This document shows, in pieces, positions 25,901-33,180 of a DNA stretch of 64,000 nt. Each line of letters begins with the position of its first letter. Within the stretch, counting starts at the first letter, position 1. Below the pieces are notes generated by a model. That model was not told where the DNA came from. It ran no database searches and saw only the letters and a program-made list of their open reading frames with translations. The position numbers and the translations under genes were made by a program. The DNA is from Jannaschia sp. GRR-S6-38 (GTDB lineage: Bacteria > Pseudomonadota > Alphaproteobacteria > Rhodobacterales > Rhodobacteraceae). Location: assembly GCF_029853695.1 (NCBI RefSeq), contig NZ_CP122537.1:2501501-2565500 (forward strand). The letters run 5' to 3'.

Positions 25901-25926
25901 AACGGCGCGCCGGTCGGCGCGCCGTT
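25901..25926. terminator. Bidirectional hairpin between convergent genes
   Basis: A perfect 11-bp stem AACGGCGCGCC / GGCGCGCCGTT with a 4-base loop lies between the stops of the CoA-binding protein gene and the PRC-barrel gene. The A/T ends allow short U-tracts in both directions. Confidence 0.7.
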
Positions 25927-25947
25927 CATAGGGCCGTCGGGGCCGTC

Positions 25948-27039
25948 TCAGCCCTCGTATTCGGGCAGCGTCTCCAGCTCCTCGCGGGTCGCGTCGACAT
26001 AGGCGACAATCCCGTCCGGCCCGTCGACGAAGGTCATCGACTCGGCCCGCATGGCGACCTCGTGATCGCCGATCCCGAGGAACCCGCCGATCGAGACGAC
26101 GACGACCGCCTGCTCGCTGTCGCGGGTGCCGGGGACGAAGGCATAGCTGATATCGCCGATCGCGGTGTCGTTGGTGTCGAAGACCGGCACGCCCGCCAGT
26201 TCGGGCAGGCGCAGCGTGTTCTGCATCAGGGGGCTGTAGCCCTCACGCTCGATCATCGGGGCGGTCTTCGCGAATTCGAGGCCCGGGATGAAGGTCTGCG
26301 GGCCGCTTGCGTCATCTTGCGCCGCGTTACCGTCGGAGCCAGCCGCATCGCCGCCGCTGTCGATCATGTCGGTCGAGGGCGCTTCCGCCTCGACCTCGCC
26401 ATCCGCGATCACCGCGGTTGCGGGTGTCTGCGGGTTGTTGACGACGGTTCCGTCGTCGAGCGGCCGGGTGTCGGTGCCGACGCCTTCCGCCAAGCCGTCG
26501 GACAGCCGCTCGGTCGAGCCGCCGGCGGTCACCGTCTCGATATTGGGCGAGTCCATCGTCGTCATGCCCGAGCCTTCGTTGCCGATCGCGCGGACCGCGG
26601 CGGTGCGGCCCGAGGGAAAGTCGTCGTCGAAAGCGGGTGCGTTCTCGATTTCGGAGCGAGTGCCCTGGAGGACGAGGACGAAGCCGCCGGCGGCCTCGGG
26701 GCTGGGGACGAGGGTCACCTGATCCAGGTCCAGCGCCACCTCGCGCTCGCCCAGTCCCAGGAAGCCGCCGATCTCGGTGACGATCATGTCGATGCCGCCC
26801 GCGTCGCCGAGGATCACGTCCTCGACCGCGCCGATGTCGTTCCAGTCGTCGGAGAGACCTGCGCTCGGGTCGATCTCCGTCCCGCTGGCGTAAATGCGCT
26901 TGCCCATCAGGTCGGAGGCGCGGAGGGCCTGCGTCTCGACCCGCTCGACGAAGAGTTGCCCCGCCATTTCGTGCGAAGCCGCGTGGGACATGCCGACACA
27001 GCCCAGCGCGATCGCGGTGGACGCAAGAAGGGTTTTCAT
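25948..27039 (-). CDS. Exported protein with two PRC-barrel domains
   Basis: The 363-residue protein has a signal peptide (MKTLLASTAIALGCVGMSHAA). Two PRC-barrel-like domains follow: about residues 40-130 (QALRASDLMGKRIYAS, then IGAVEDVILGDAGGIDMIVTEIGGFLGLGEREVAL) and about 270-360 (LAGVPVFDTNDTAIGDISYAF, then VVSIGGFLGIGDHEVAM). They are joined by a 120-residue acidic, low-complexity linker. The repeated GGFLG-G--EVA motif shows internal duplication. Exported PRC-barrel proteins of this type are common in Rhodobacterales; the function is unknown. ATG at 27039 was chosen for its AGGAGA site and signal peptide. Confidence 0.85.
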   Translation of the reverse strand: MKTLLASTAIALGCVGMSHAASHEMAGQLFVERVETQALRASDLMGKRIYASGTEIDPSAGLSDDWNDIGAVEDVILGDAGGIDMIVTEIGGFLGLGEREVALDLDQVTLVPSPEAAGGFVLVLQGTRSEIENAPAFDDDFPSGRTAAVRAIGNEGSGMTTMDSPNIETVTAGGSTERLSDGLAEGVGTDTRPLDDGTVVNNPQTPATAVIADGEVEAEAPSTDMIDSGGDAAGSDGNAAQDDASGPQTFIPGLEFAKTAPMIEREGYSPLMQNTLRLPELAGVPVFDTNDTAIGDISYAFVPGTRDSEQAVVVVSIGGFLGIGDHEVAMRAESMTFVDGPDGIVAYVDATREELETLPEYEG

Positions 27040-27253
27040 CTTAGTCTCCTGAGCGTTGACGTGGCGGCCTGTTTGCAGGTTGGCCGTCACGGAAACATGC
27101 AAGGCGGCGCAATGGTTCCGCACCCGGAGCGCCGTCTTGCACCTAACCCGGAACCGCCGTCCAAGTTCCGGTTTTCCCGCTCGAAATCGTGATCCGTCTT
27201 CCGGCCCGCCCGCGGCGCATTGTTCGGGGCGGGGCGTCGGGGGACGCCGTCGC

Positions 27254-27568
27254 TCAGTCCGCGCGGCTCGCTTTCTCGGTGATTCCGGAGCGGCCGGTTC
27301 GCGCTTCGAGACGCGCCATCACCTCGGCCAGATCGACATCCGCGGCGGCCAGCATGACGCAAAAATGATACAGTAGATCGGCGCCTTCCTCGGCTAGCCG
27401 CGCGCGGTCGCCGCGCACGGCCTCGATCACCGTCTCGATGGCCTCCTCGCCGAATTTCTCGGCGCATTTCTCGGGGCCGCGGGCGATCAGCTTGGCGGTC
27501 CAGCTCTCGTCGGGATCGGCGTCGCGGCGGGCCTGGATGGTCTGCCACAGGGCGTCGAGCGTGTGCAT
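27254..27568 (-). CDS. hisE: Phosphoribosyl-ATP diphosphatase
   Basis: A 104-residue all-alpha NTP-pyrophosphatase (MazG-like) of the HisE type: [44 protein letters not shown], and [15 protein letters not shown], which carries the metal-binding ExxD-type residues. It hydrolyses phosphoribosyl-ATP to phosphoribosyl-AMP in histidine synthesis. It starts two bases after the hisF stop, so the genes are translationally coupled. Confidence 0.95.
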   Translation of the reverse strand: MHTLDALWQTIQARRDADPDESWTAKLIARGPEKCAEKFGEEAIETVIEAVRGDRARLAEEGADLLYHFCVMLAAADVDLAEVMARLEARTGRSGITEKASRAD

Positions 27569-27570
27569 CG

Positions 27571-28335
27571 TCAATCCTCCAGGCGGACGGGAATGCCGGC
27601 GGCGGCCATGTGGGCCTTGGCCTCGGCGATGGTGAAATGGCCGAAATGGAAGATCGAGGCGGCGAGCACGGCGCTGGCGCCACCCTCGGTCACGCCCTCG
27701 ACCAAGTGGTCCAGCGTGCCGACCCCGCCGCTCGCGATCACCGGCACCGGGACCGCGTCGCTGATCGCGCGGGTCAGCGGCAGGTTGAAGCCCGCGCGCG
27801 TGCCATCGCGGTCCATCGAGGTCAGCAGGATCTCGCCCGCGCCCTTTTCGGCCACCAGAGCCGCGAACTCGACCGCGTCGATGCCGGCGGGCTTGCGGCC
27901 GCCATGGGTGAAGATCTCCCACCGGCCGCCGGCCACGGTCTTCGCGTCGATGGCGCAGACGATGCACTGGCTGCCGAAGCGGTCGGCGGCGCGGCTGAGC
28001 ACGTCCGGGTCGGCCACGGCGGCGGAGTTGAAGCTGACCTTGTCGGCACCCGCGAGCAGCAGGTTGCGCACATCCTCGACTGTACGCACGCCGCCGCCGA
28101 TGGTGAGCGGCATGAAGCAGGCCTCGGCCGTGCGGGTGGCGAGGTCATACATGGTGCCGCGGTTTTCATGCGTGGCGTGGATGTCTAGAAAACACAGCTC
28201 GTCCGCGCCCGCCGCGTCATAGGCGCGGGCCGCGTCGACGGGGTCGCCCGCGTCGCGCAGATCGACGAAATTGACGCCCTTCACCACGCGCCCGTCGGCC
28301 ACGTCGAGGCAAGGGATGATGCGGGTCTTCAGCAT
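27571..28335 (-). CDS. hisF: Imidazole glycerol phosphate synthase, cyclase subunit
   Basis: A 254-residue (beta/alpha)8 barrel: the N-terminal [21 protein letters not shown] has the first catalytic Asp, [11 protein letters not shown] and FNSAAV are phosphate-binding segments, and [12 protein letters not shown] has the second catalytic Asp. Together with HisH it forms imidazole glycerol phosphate and AICAR from PRFAR. It is followed two bases later by hisE. It is divergent from the DUF302 gene, with a 99-base spacer that must hold both promoters. Confidence 0.96.
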   Translation of the reverse strand: MLKTRIIPCLDVADGRVVKGVNFVDLRDAGDPVDAARAYDAAGADELCFLDIHATHENRGTMYDLATRTAEACFMPLTIGGGVRTVEDVRNLLLAGADKVSFNSAAVADPDVLSRAADRFGSQCIVCAIDAKTVAGGRWEIFTHGGRKPAGIDAVEFAALVAEKGAGEILLTSMDRDGTRAGFNLPLTRAISDAVPVPVIASGGVGTLDHLVEGVTEGGASAVLAASIFHFGHFTIAEAKAHMAAAGIPVRLED

Positions 28336-28434
28336 GGGCGGGGTTTGGCCCGTCCGGGGCCCGCTTGCAAGGCCACGGAACGCGCGGGGGTGCGGGGACG
28401 TTTCCTTCGAGCGCAACCCATCGGAGAACGCCCC

Positions 28435-28890
28435 ATGTTCCGTGCCGCCTGTCTCGCCCTGACCCTCGCCGCCGCGCCCGCCGCGGCACGATCGATCGAA
28501 GACGACTACAATAGCATGCTCTCGCCCCGGCCGGTGGCCGAGACGATGGACCGGCTGGAGGCCGCGGTCCGCGACGCCGGCGCGACGGTCTTCGCCCGCG
28601 TCGACCATTCGGGCGGCGCCGCCTCGGTCGAGATGGAGCTGCCGGAGGCGCAGCTTCTGATCTTCGGCAACCCGCGGCTTGGGACGCCGGTGATGCAGCA
28701 GGATCTGCGCGCGGGGCTGCATCTGCCGCTGCGCGTTCTGGTCCATGCCAGCGACGGCGGGTCGGTCATCGTCTGGGAGGATCTGGACGCGATGCTCGGC
28801 GGGCTGGAGATCACGCCCGAGCTGGAGGCGCGGGGCCGGATCGCCGGCGCCCTGGAGCGCTTCGCCACCGAGGCCGCCGCGCGCGAGTGA
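28435..28890 (+). CDS. Exported DUF302 family protein
   Basis: A 151-residue protein with a signal peptide (to PAAARS, about residue 20) and a DUF302 domain: [54 protein letters not shown] and [13 protein letters not shown]. The function of DUF302 is unknown. It lies inside the his cluster on the opposite strand, between hisF and the sensor kinase gene. GGAG lies ten bases before the ATG. Confidence 0.85.
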   Translation: MFRAACLALTLAAAPAAARSIEDDYNSMLSPRPVAETMDRLEAAVRDAGATVFARVDHSGGAASVEMELPEAQLLIFGNPRLGTPVMQQDLRAGLHLPLRVLVHASDGGSVIVWEDLDAMLGGLEITPELEARGRIAGALERFATEAAARE

Positions 28891-28985
28891 GCGGCCCGCG
28901 TAACGCCGCGGATGAAATCCGGGCCTTAAACCTCCCTTAAGCTCCGCCGCCTAGAGGCCGCCCCACTAGGGCGGGCGAGGGCGCG

Positions 28986-30309
28986 ATGCCGAGTTTTCCG
29001 GTTCCAAGCAACGAAGCGGCGCGGCAGGCCGCGCTCGACCAGACTTGCGGGCTGGTCGAAGGCGGCGATCCGCGGCTCGACGCGCTCGCGGCGGAGGTGC
29101 GCCGGGTGACCGGCTGCCCCACGGGTCTCGTCAGCCTCGTGGATACCGACCGGCAGGTCTTCTCCGGGCGCAGCGGCTTTCCCCAGCGGCAGACGGCGCG
29201 GGACTATTTGATCTGTGCCCATGTGATCCTGAGCGACCGCGACCTCGTCATCCCGGACACGCATGAGACGCCGCGCTTTCGCACCCATCCCGTCGTCGTC
29301 AATCCGCCCCATGTCCGCTTCTACGCCGGCACGCCGATCGTGCTGCGCTCGGGCTTCCGGGTGGGCAGCCTCTGCGCCCTCGATTACGCGCCCCGCGACG
29401 CCCCCTCGCCGGCGGTGATGGACCGGATGCGCGCGCTGGCCCGGCAGGCGGCCGAGATCCTGGAGGGCGGGGATCCGCCACCGCCCGCGGCGCATCTCGA
29501 CGGCGCGGATGAGGTGCCGGGGGAGAGGACTGGCGCTTGCGCGGTGCCATCGCGGGCAGTGACGCCGCGCGAGGTGACGCCGCGCCGCCAGCCCGACGCG
29601 CCGGGCCCCGCCGATGCCTCGCCCGGGCGCATTCCGACTTCCTCACGCTGATCAATCACGAGCTGCGGACCCCGCTCACGGTCATCCTAGGCTATGCGCG
29701 CATCCTGCAGAGCCGGATCGACGCCGATCCGGAGGCGGCGATCCTCGCCTCGGTCACGCGGGCGGGCGAGTCGCTGCGCGATATTCTCGAGAGCATCCTC
29801 AACTACAGCGACCTCGCGACGGGCGAGCGGCAGCTCAACGAGGCGGATTTCGACGCCGGTGCACTGATGCGCGACCTCGCGGCCTCGGCGCGCGCGGCGG
29901 CGGTGGAGGGTGGCAAGACGGTCGTGGCCGCGCTGCCGGAGGCGGCCGTCCCGCTCTGCGCCGACCGGCCGATGCTGGAGGTGGCGCTGACCGGGCTCGT
30001 CATGAACGCGATCGGCCACGGGGGCCACGAGCTGCGCCTCGACCTCACGCGCGAGGCGGATGGCGTGACGCGCTTCGCGATCCGCGACGACGGCGTTCTG
30101 GAGGAGGGCGAGATCGCGGCGCTTCTGGAGGCGTTCCGGGTTGGGGGCGATCTGGCGAACCGGGGCACGCAGGGCGGGCTGGGTCTGGGGCTCACGACGA
30201 GCCGGCGCATCGTGGAGCTTCACGGTGGCGAGCTGACGCTCGCGCGCGAAGCGGATGGACGGTGGCCGAGATCGTCCTGCCGGCCTGGCGGGCGGCCGAC
30301 CCGTCCTGA
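28986..30309 (+). pseudogene. GAF-domain sensor histidine kinase, two frameshifts
   Basis: Frame 1 (from ATG 28986) encodes a GAF domain: TGLVSLVDTDRQVFSGRSGF, ICAHVILSDRDLVIPD, YAGTPIVLRSGFRVGSLCALD. In the linker (about 29470-29600) coding passes to another frame that holds the HisKA and HATPase domains: HSDFLTLINHELRTPLTVILGYA with the phosphoacceptor His, an N-box-like LVMNAIGHGG, and GGLGLGLTTSRRIVELHGGEL. Near 30255 a second shift moves the last 18 codons (WTVAEIVLPAWRAADPS) to the third frame. Both shifts fit loss of one base. As written the gene cannot make an intact kinase; either it is decaying or the sequence has two single-base errors. No response-regulator gene is adjacent. Confidence 0.75.
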
Positions 30310-30331
30310 CCCCCGGGGGGGTCGGGCGCGC

Positions 30332-31051
30332 TCAGCCCTTCAGCGCGGCCAACGCCTCGGCCAGATCGATCGCGTCGTCATAGAGCGCCCGGCCCGAGAT
30401 CGCGCCCGCGATCACGCCGGTGGCCGCCAGCGCCTGCAGATCCGCCAGCGAAGACACGCCGCCCGAGGCGATGACGGGGATGTCCACGGCGCGGGCCAGC
30501 GCCGCGGTCGCGTCCACATTGGGCCCGCCCATCGCGCCGTCGCGATCGATATCGGTATAGACGATGGCCGCCACGCCCGCGTCCTCGAAGCGGCGGGCGA
30601 GGTCGGGAGCCGTCACGCCGGTCTCCTCCGCCCAGCCCTTGGTGGCCACGCGCCCGCCGCGCGCGTCGATCCCGACGGCGACCTGGCCGGGGAAGGCGCG
30701 GGCCGCGTCGCGGACCAGATCCGGGTCCTCGACGGCGACGGTGCCCAGGATCACCCGGGCCAGGCCCTTGCGCAGCCAGGCCTCGATCGTGGCCATGTCG
30801 CGGATGCCGCCGCCCAGCTGGGCCGGGCGGTCGATCGCGGCGAGGATCGCCTCGACCGCGGCGGCGTTGACGGGCCGGCCCGCGAAGGCGCCGTTCAGAT
30901 CGACGAGGTGAATCCATTCGCAGCCCGCATCCGCGAAGGCGCGGGCCTGCGCCGCCGGGTCGTCATTGAAGACCGTGGCGCTGTCCATCTCGCCATGGAC
31001 CAGCCGCACGGCCTGTCCGTCCTTCAGGTCGATCGCGGGGTAGAGGATCAT
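30332..31051 (-). CDS. hisA: ProFAR isomerase (HisA)
   Basis: A 239-residue (beta/alpha)8 enzyme: [20 protein letters not shown] with the catalytic Asp, [45 protein letters not shown] with the second Asp, and [13 protein letters not shown]. It isomerises the aminoaldose ProFAR to the aminoketose PRFAR, the substrate of HisHF. It is separated from hisH by the plus-strand DUF2147 gene and from hisF by the kinase and DUF302 genes, so it needs its own promoter or long antisense read-through. Confidence 0.96.
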   Translation of the reverse strand: MILYPAIDLKDGQAVRLVHGEMDSATVFNDDPAAQARAFADAGCEWIHLVDLNGAFAGRPVNAAAVEAILAAIDRPAQLGGGIRDMATIEAWLRKGLARVILGTVAVEDPDLVRDAARAFPGQVAVGIDARGGRVATKGWAEETGVTAPDLARRFEDAGVAAIVYTDIDRDGAMGGPNVDATAALARAVDIPVIASGGVSSLADLQALAATGVIAGAISGRALYDDAIDLAEALAALKG

Positions 31052-31196
31052 GGTCGGCGCTCCCTGCCGGGCCTCGGGTCGCGCCCGCCATGCCGCAATC
31101 GGGCGGCGAACGGAAGTCCGTGCCGAAACGTCACGCTTGCCAGTTTCGCTGTCGCCACGTCAGGGTCCGGCCCAGTTTCCTAGGGAGGGACCTGAC

Positions 31197-31586
31197 ATGA
31201 AACGCTTCTTTCTGACCCTGATCGCCGCCGCGGGCCTCGCCGGCGCCGCCCATGCCGCCGACCCGATCGAGGGCGTCTGGCAGACCGAGCCCGATGACGG
31301 CAGCTTCGCCTATGTGACCATCGCGCCCTGCGGCGGCAATTACTGCGGCACGATCAGCCGGACCTTCAACGCCTCGGGCGAGTACGAGAGCCCCAACAAG
31401 GGCAAGCAGATCGTCCGCAACATGGCCGCGCAGGGCGACGGCGCCTATGAGGGCCGCGTCTGGCGCCCGTCGAACGACAAGGTCTATCTCGGCAAGATCC
31501 AGCTGAACGGCAACCAGATGGCGCTGCGCGGCTGCGTCGCCGGCGGCCTGTTCTGCGCCCGCCAGAACTGGGTGAAGGTTCAGTAA
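31197..31586 (+). CDS. Exported DUF2147 family protein
   Basis: A 129-residue protein with a signal peptide (MKRFFLTLIAAAGLAGAAHA) and a DUF2147 lipocalin-like domain: PIEGVWQTEPDDGSFAYVTIAPCGG, YCGTISRTF, GRVWRPSNDKVYLGKIQLNG and a C-terminal LRGCVAGGLFCARQNWVKV. The family is periplasmic with unknown ligands. The gene between hisH and hisA appears to be a usual arrangement in Rhodobacterales. TAGGGAGGGA lies nine bases upstream, and a clear terminator follows the stop. Confidence 0.9.
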   Translation: MKRFFLTLIAAAGLAGAAHAADPIEGVWQTEPDDGSFAYVTIAPCGGNYCGTISRTFNASGEYESPNKGKQIVRNMAAQGDGAYEGRVWRPSNDKVYLGKIQLNGNQMALRGCVAGGLFCARQNWVKVQ

Positions 31587-31609
31587 ATCTGACCCTCGAT
31601 CTTCGAGGA

Positions 31610-31636
31610 ACGGCCCGCCCCGCGCGGGCCGTTTTC
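31610..31636 (+). terminator. Rho-independent terminator after the DUF2147 gene
   Basis: A 10-bp stem (AACGGCCCGC / GCGGGCCGTT, 5-base loop) runs into TTTTC, starting 24 bases after the stop. Confidence 0.85.
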
Positions 31637-31698
31637 GCGACCGGACTTCCGGCGGCCGCAACGAGCCCGTGGGTCTGGCGTCGGCGCCCCCGGCGGAT

Positions 31699-31718
31699 CG
31701 GACCGCACCGGCGGTCCG
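31699..31718 (-). terminator. Hairpin directly after hisH
   Basis: A perfect 8-bp stem CGGACCGC / GCGGTCCG with a 4-base loop begins six bases past the hisH stop. It lacks a T-tract, so it may only be a 3'-end stabiliser or a Rho-assisted stop. Confidence 0.4.
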
Positions 31719-31724
31719 AAACCC

Positions 31725-32363
31725 TCAGGGTCTCCAGCGCAGGAAGTTGGCGATGAGCCGCAGGCCGGTGCGCTGGCTTTTCTCGGGGTGGAACTGCGTG
31801 CCGGCCACGTTGCCGCGCGCGACGATGGCGGTGACCGGGCCGCCGTAATCGACATGGGCCAGCCGGTCGGCGGCGTCGGCCACCCGCATCTGGTAGGAAT
31901 GGACGAAATAGGCGTGATCGCCCGTGGCGATGCCGTCGAGGATCGGATGCGATCCGGTCAGCACGAGGTCGTTCCAGCCCATATGCGGGATCTTGAGCGC
32001 GGGATCCGACGGCGCGATGCGCTCGACCGTGCCGGGCACCCAGCCGAAGCCCGCGACCTCCTCGTATTCGAGGCCTTTCGTGGCCAGCATCTGCATGCCG
32101 ACGCAAATGCCGAGGAAGGGCACGGCGCGGGTCTCGACGGCCTCGATCAGCGCGTCTTCCAGCCCCGCGAAGCCCTGCAGTCCGCGGCGGCAGGCGGGGA
32201 AGGCGCCGTCGCCGGGCAGGACCACGCGGTCGGCGCGGGCGACATCCTCGGGGCGCGAGGAGACGAGGACCGGACCGGCATCCGTCTCGCGCGCCATGCG
32301 TTCGAAGGCCTTCTGCGCGGAATGCAGGTTGCCGCTGTCGTAATCGACGAGGACGGTGGTCAC
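31725..32363 (-). CDS. hisH: Imidazole glycerol phosphate synthase, glutaminase subunit
   Basis: A 212-residue class I glutamine amidotransferase: the oxyanion-side segment VVLPGDGAFPAC, nucleophile loop FLGICVGMQML (catalytic Cys), and GTQFHPEKSQ with the catalytic His and Glu. It supplies ammonia to HisF. The start is the GTG at 32363, one base after the hisB stop; this matches the conserved N-terminus TTVLVDYDSGNLHS, and upstream in-frame codons are read-through from inside hisB. Confidence 0.96.
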   Translation of the reverse strand: MTTVLVDYDSGNLHSAQKAFERMARETDAGPVLVSSRPEDVARADRVVLPGDGAFPACRRGLQGFAGLEDALIEAVETRAVPFLGICVGMQMLATKGLEYEEVAGFGWVPGTVERIAPSDPALKIPHMGWNDLVLTGSHPILDGIATGDHAYFVHSYQMRVADAADRLAHVDYGGPVTAIVARGNVAGTQFHPEKSQRTGLRLIANFLRWRP

Positions 32364-32364
32364 G

Positions 32365-32952
32365 TCACAGCGTTCCCTTGGTCGAGGGAATGGCATCGGC
32401 CTTGCGCGGATCGGTCTCGAGCGCGTCGCGCAGCGCGCGGGCGACCGATTTGAAGGCCGCCTCAGCGATGTGATGCGCGTTGATGCCGCGCAGCCCGTCG
32501 ACATGCAGCGTGATGCCGCCATGGGTGGCGAAAGCCTGGAAGAATTCGCGCACCAGCTCGGTGTCGAAGCCCTTGATCGCGGGGGCCGTCATCGGGACGT
32601 TCCAGCACAGATAGGGCCGCCCCGACAGGTCCAGCGCGGCGCGCACCAGCGCGTCGTCCATCGGCAGAAGGCACGCGCCGTAGCGCCGGATGCCGCGCTT
32701 GTCGCCCATGGCCCGGGTCAGCGCCTGGCCCAGCGCGATGCCCACGTCCTCGACCGTGTGGTGGTCGTCGATATGGGTGTCGCCGTGGCAGCGCACCGTC
32801 AGGTCGATCAGCGCATGCCGCGCGAGCTGGTCCAGCATGTGGTCGAAGAACCCGACGCCGGTCGCGTTGTCGTAGCGCCCGGTCCCGTCGAGATCGAGCG
32901 TCACCGAGATGTCGGTCTCGGCCGTCTTGCGGGTGATGGTGGCCTGCCGCAT
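32365..32952 (-). CDS. hisB: Imidazoleglycerol-phosphate dehydratase
   Basis: A 195-residue monofunctional HisB dehydratase with the duplicated manganese-binding motifs: [27 protein letters not shown], then [13 protein letters not shown] and [19 protein letters not shown]. It converts imidazole glycerol phosphate to imidazole acetol phosphate. It is the first gene of the minus-strand his cluster, with hisH one base downstream. The 228-base region upstream is shared with the divergent RTX gene. Confidence 0.97.
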   Translation of the reverse strand: MRQATITRKTAETDISVTLDLDGTGRYDNATGVGFFDHMLDQLARHALIDLTVRCHGDTHIDDHHTVEDVGIALGQALTRAMGDKRGIRRYGACLLPMDDALVRAALDLSGRPYLCWNVPMTAPAIKGFDTELVREFFQAFATHGGITLHVDGLRGINAHHIAEAAFKSVARALRDALETDPRKADAIPSTKGTL

Positions 32953-33098
32953 GGGCTGCGCTCCCGAATTGTGCCCCGGTCTCTTAGGCCGCGGGGGCGC
33001 GGTACGAAAGGGGCAGCGCGGGACGCGCTAGCGACGCGCGTGGCATTCTCGCCCCGGTTGTGGATCGGACGTGACGAAACGAACAGTTTGTCACAATC

Positions 33099-33130
33099 TT
33101 GACAGAATTCGGCGGAAGTTCGGCTATAGA
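33099..33130 (+). promoter_or_regulatory. Possible sigma-70-like promoter of the RTX gene
   Basis: A perfect TTGACA (33099-33104) is followed by TATAGA (33125-33130) about 50 bases before the RTX start, in a locally AT-richer stretch. The 20-base spacer is longer than the usual 16-18, so the assignment is tentative. Confidence 0.3.
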
Positions 33131-33180
33131 ACCGCATCCGCGCAAGAACGGAAAAGCGGACTGAGCAGTGTAGTTAACCA

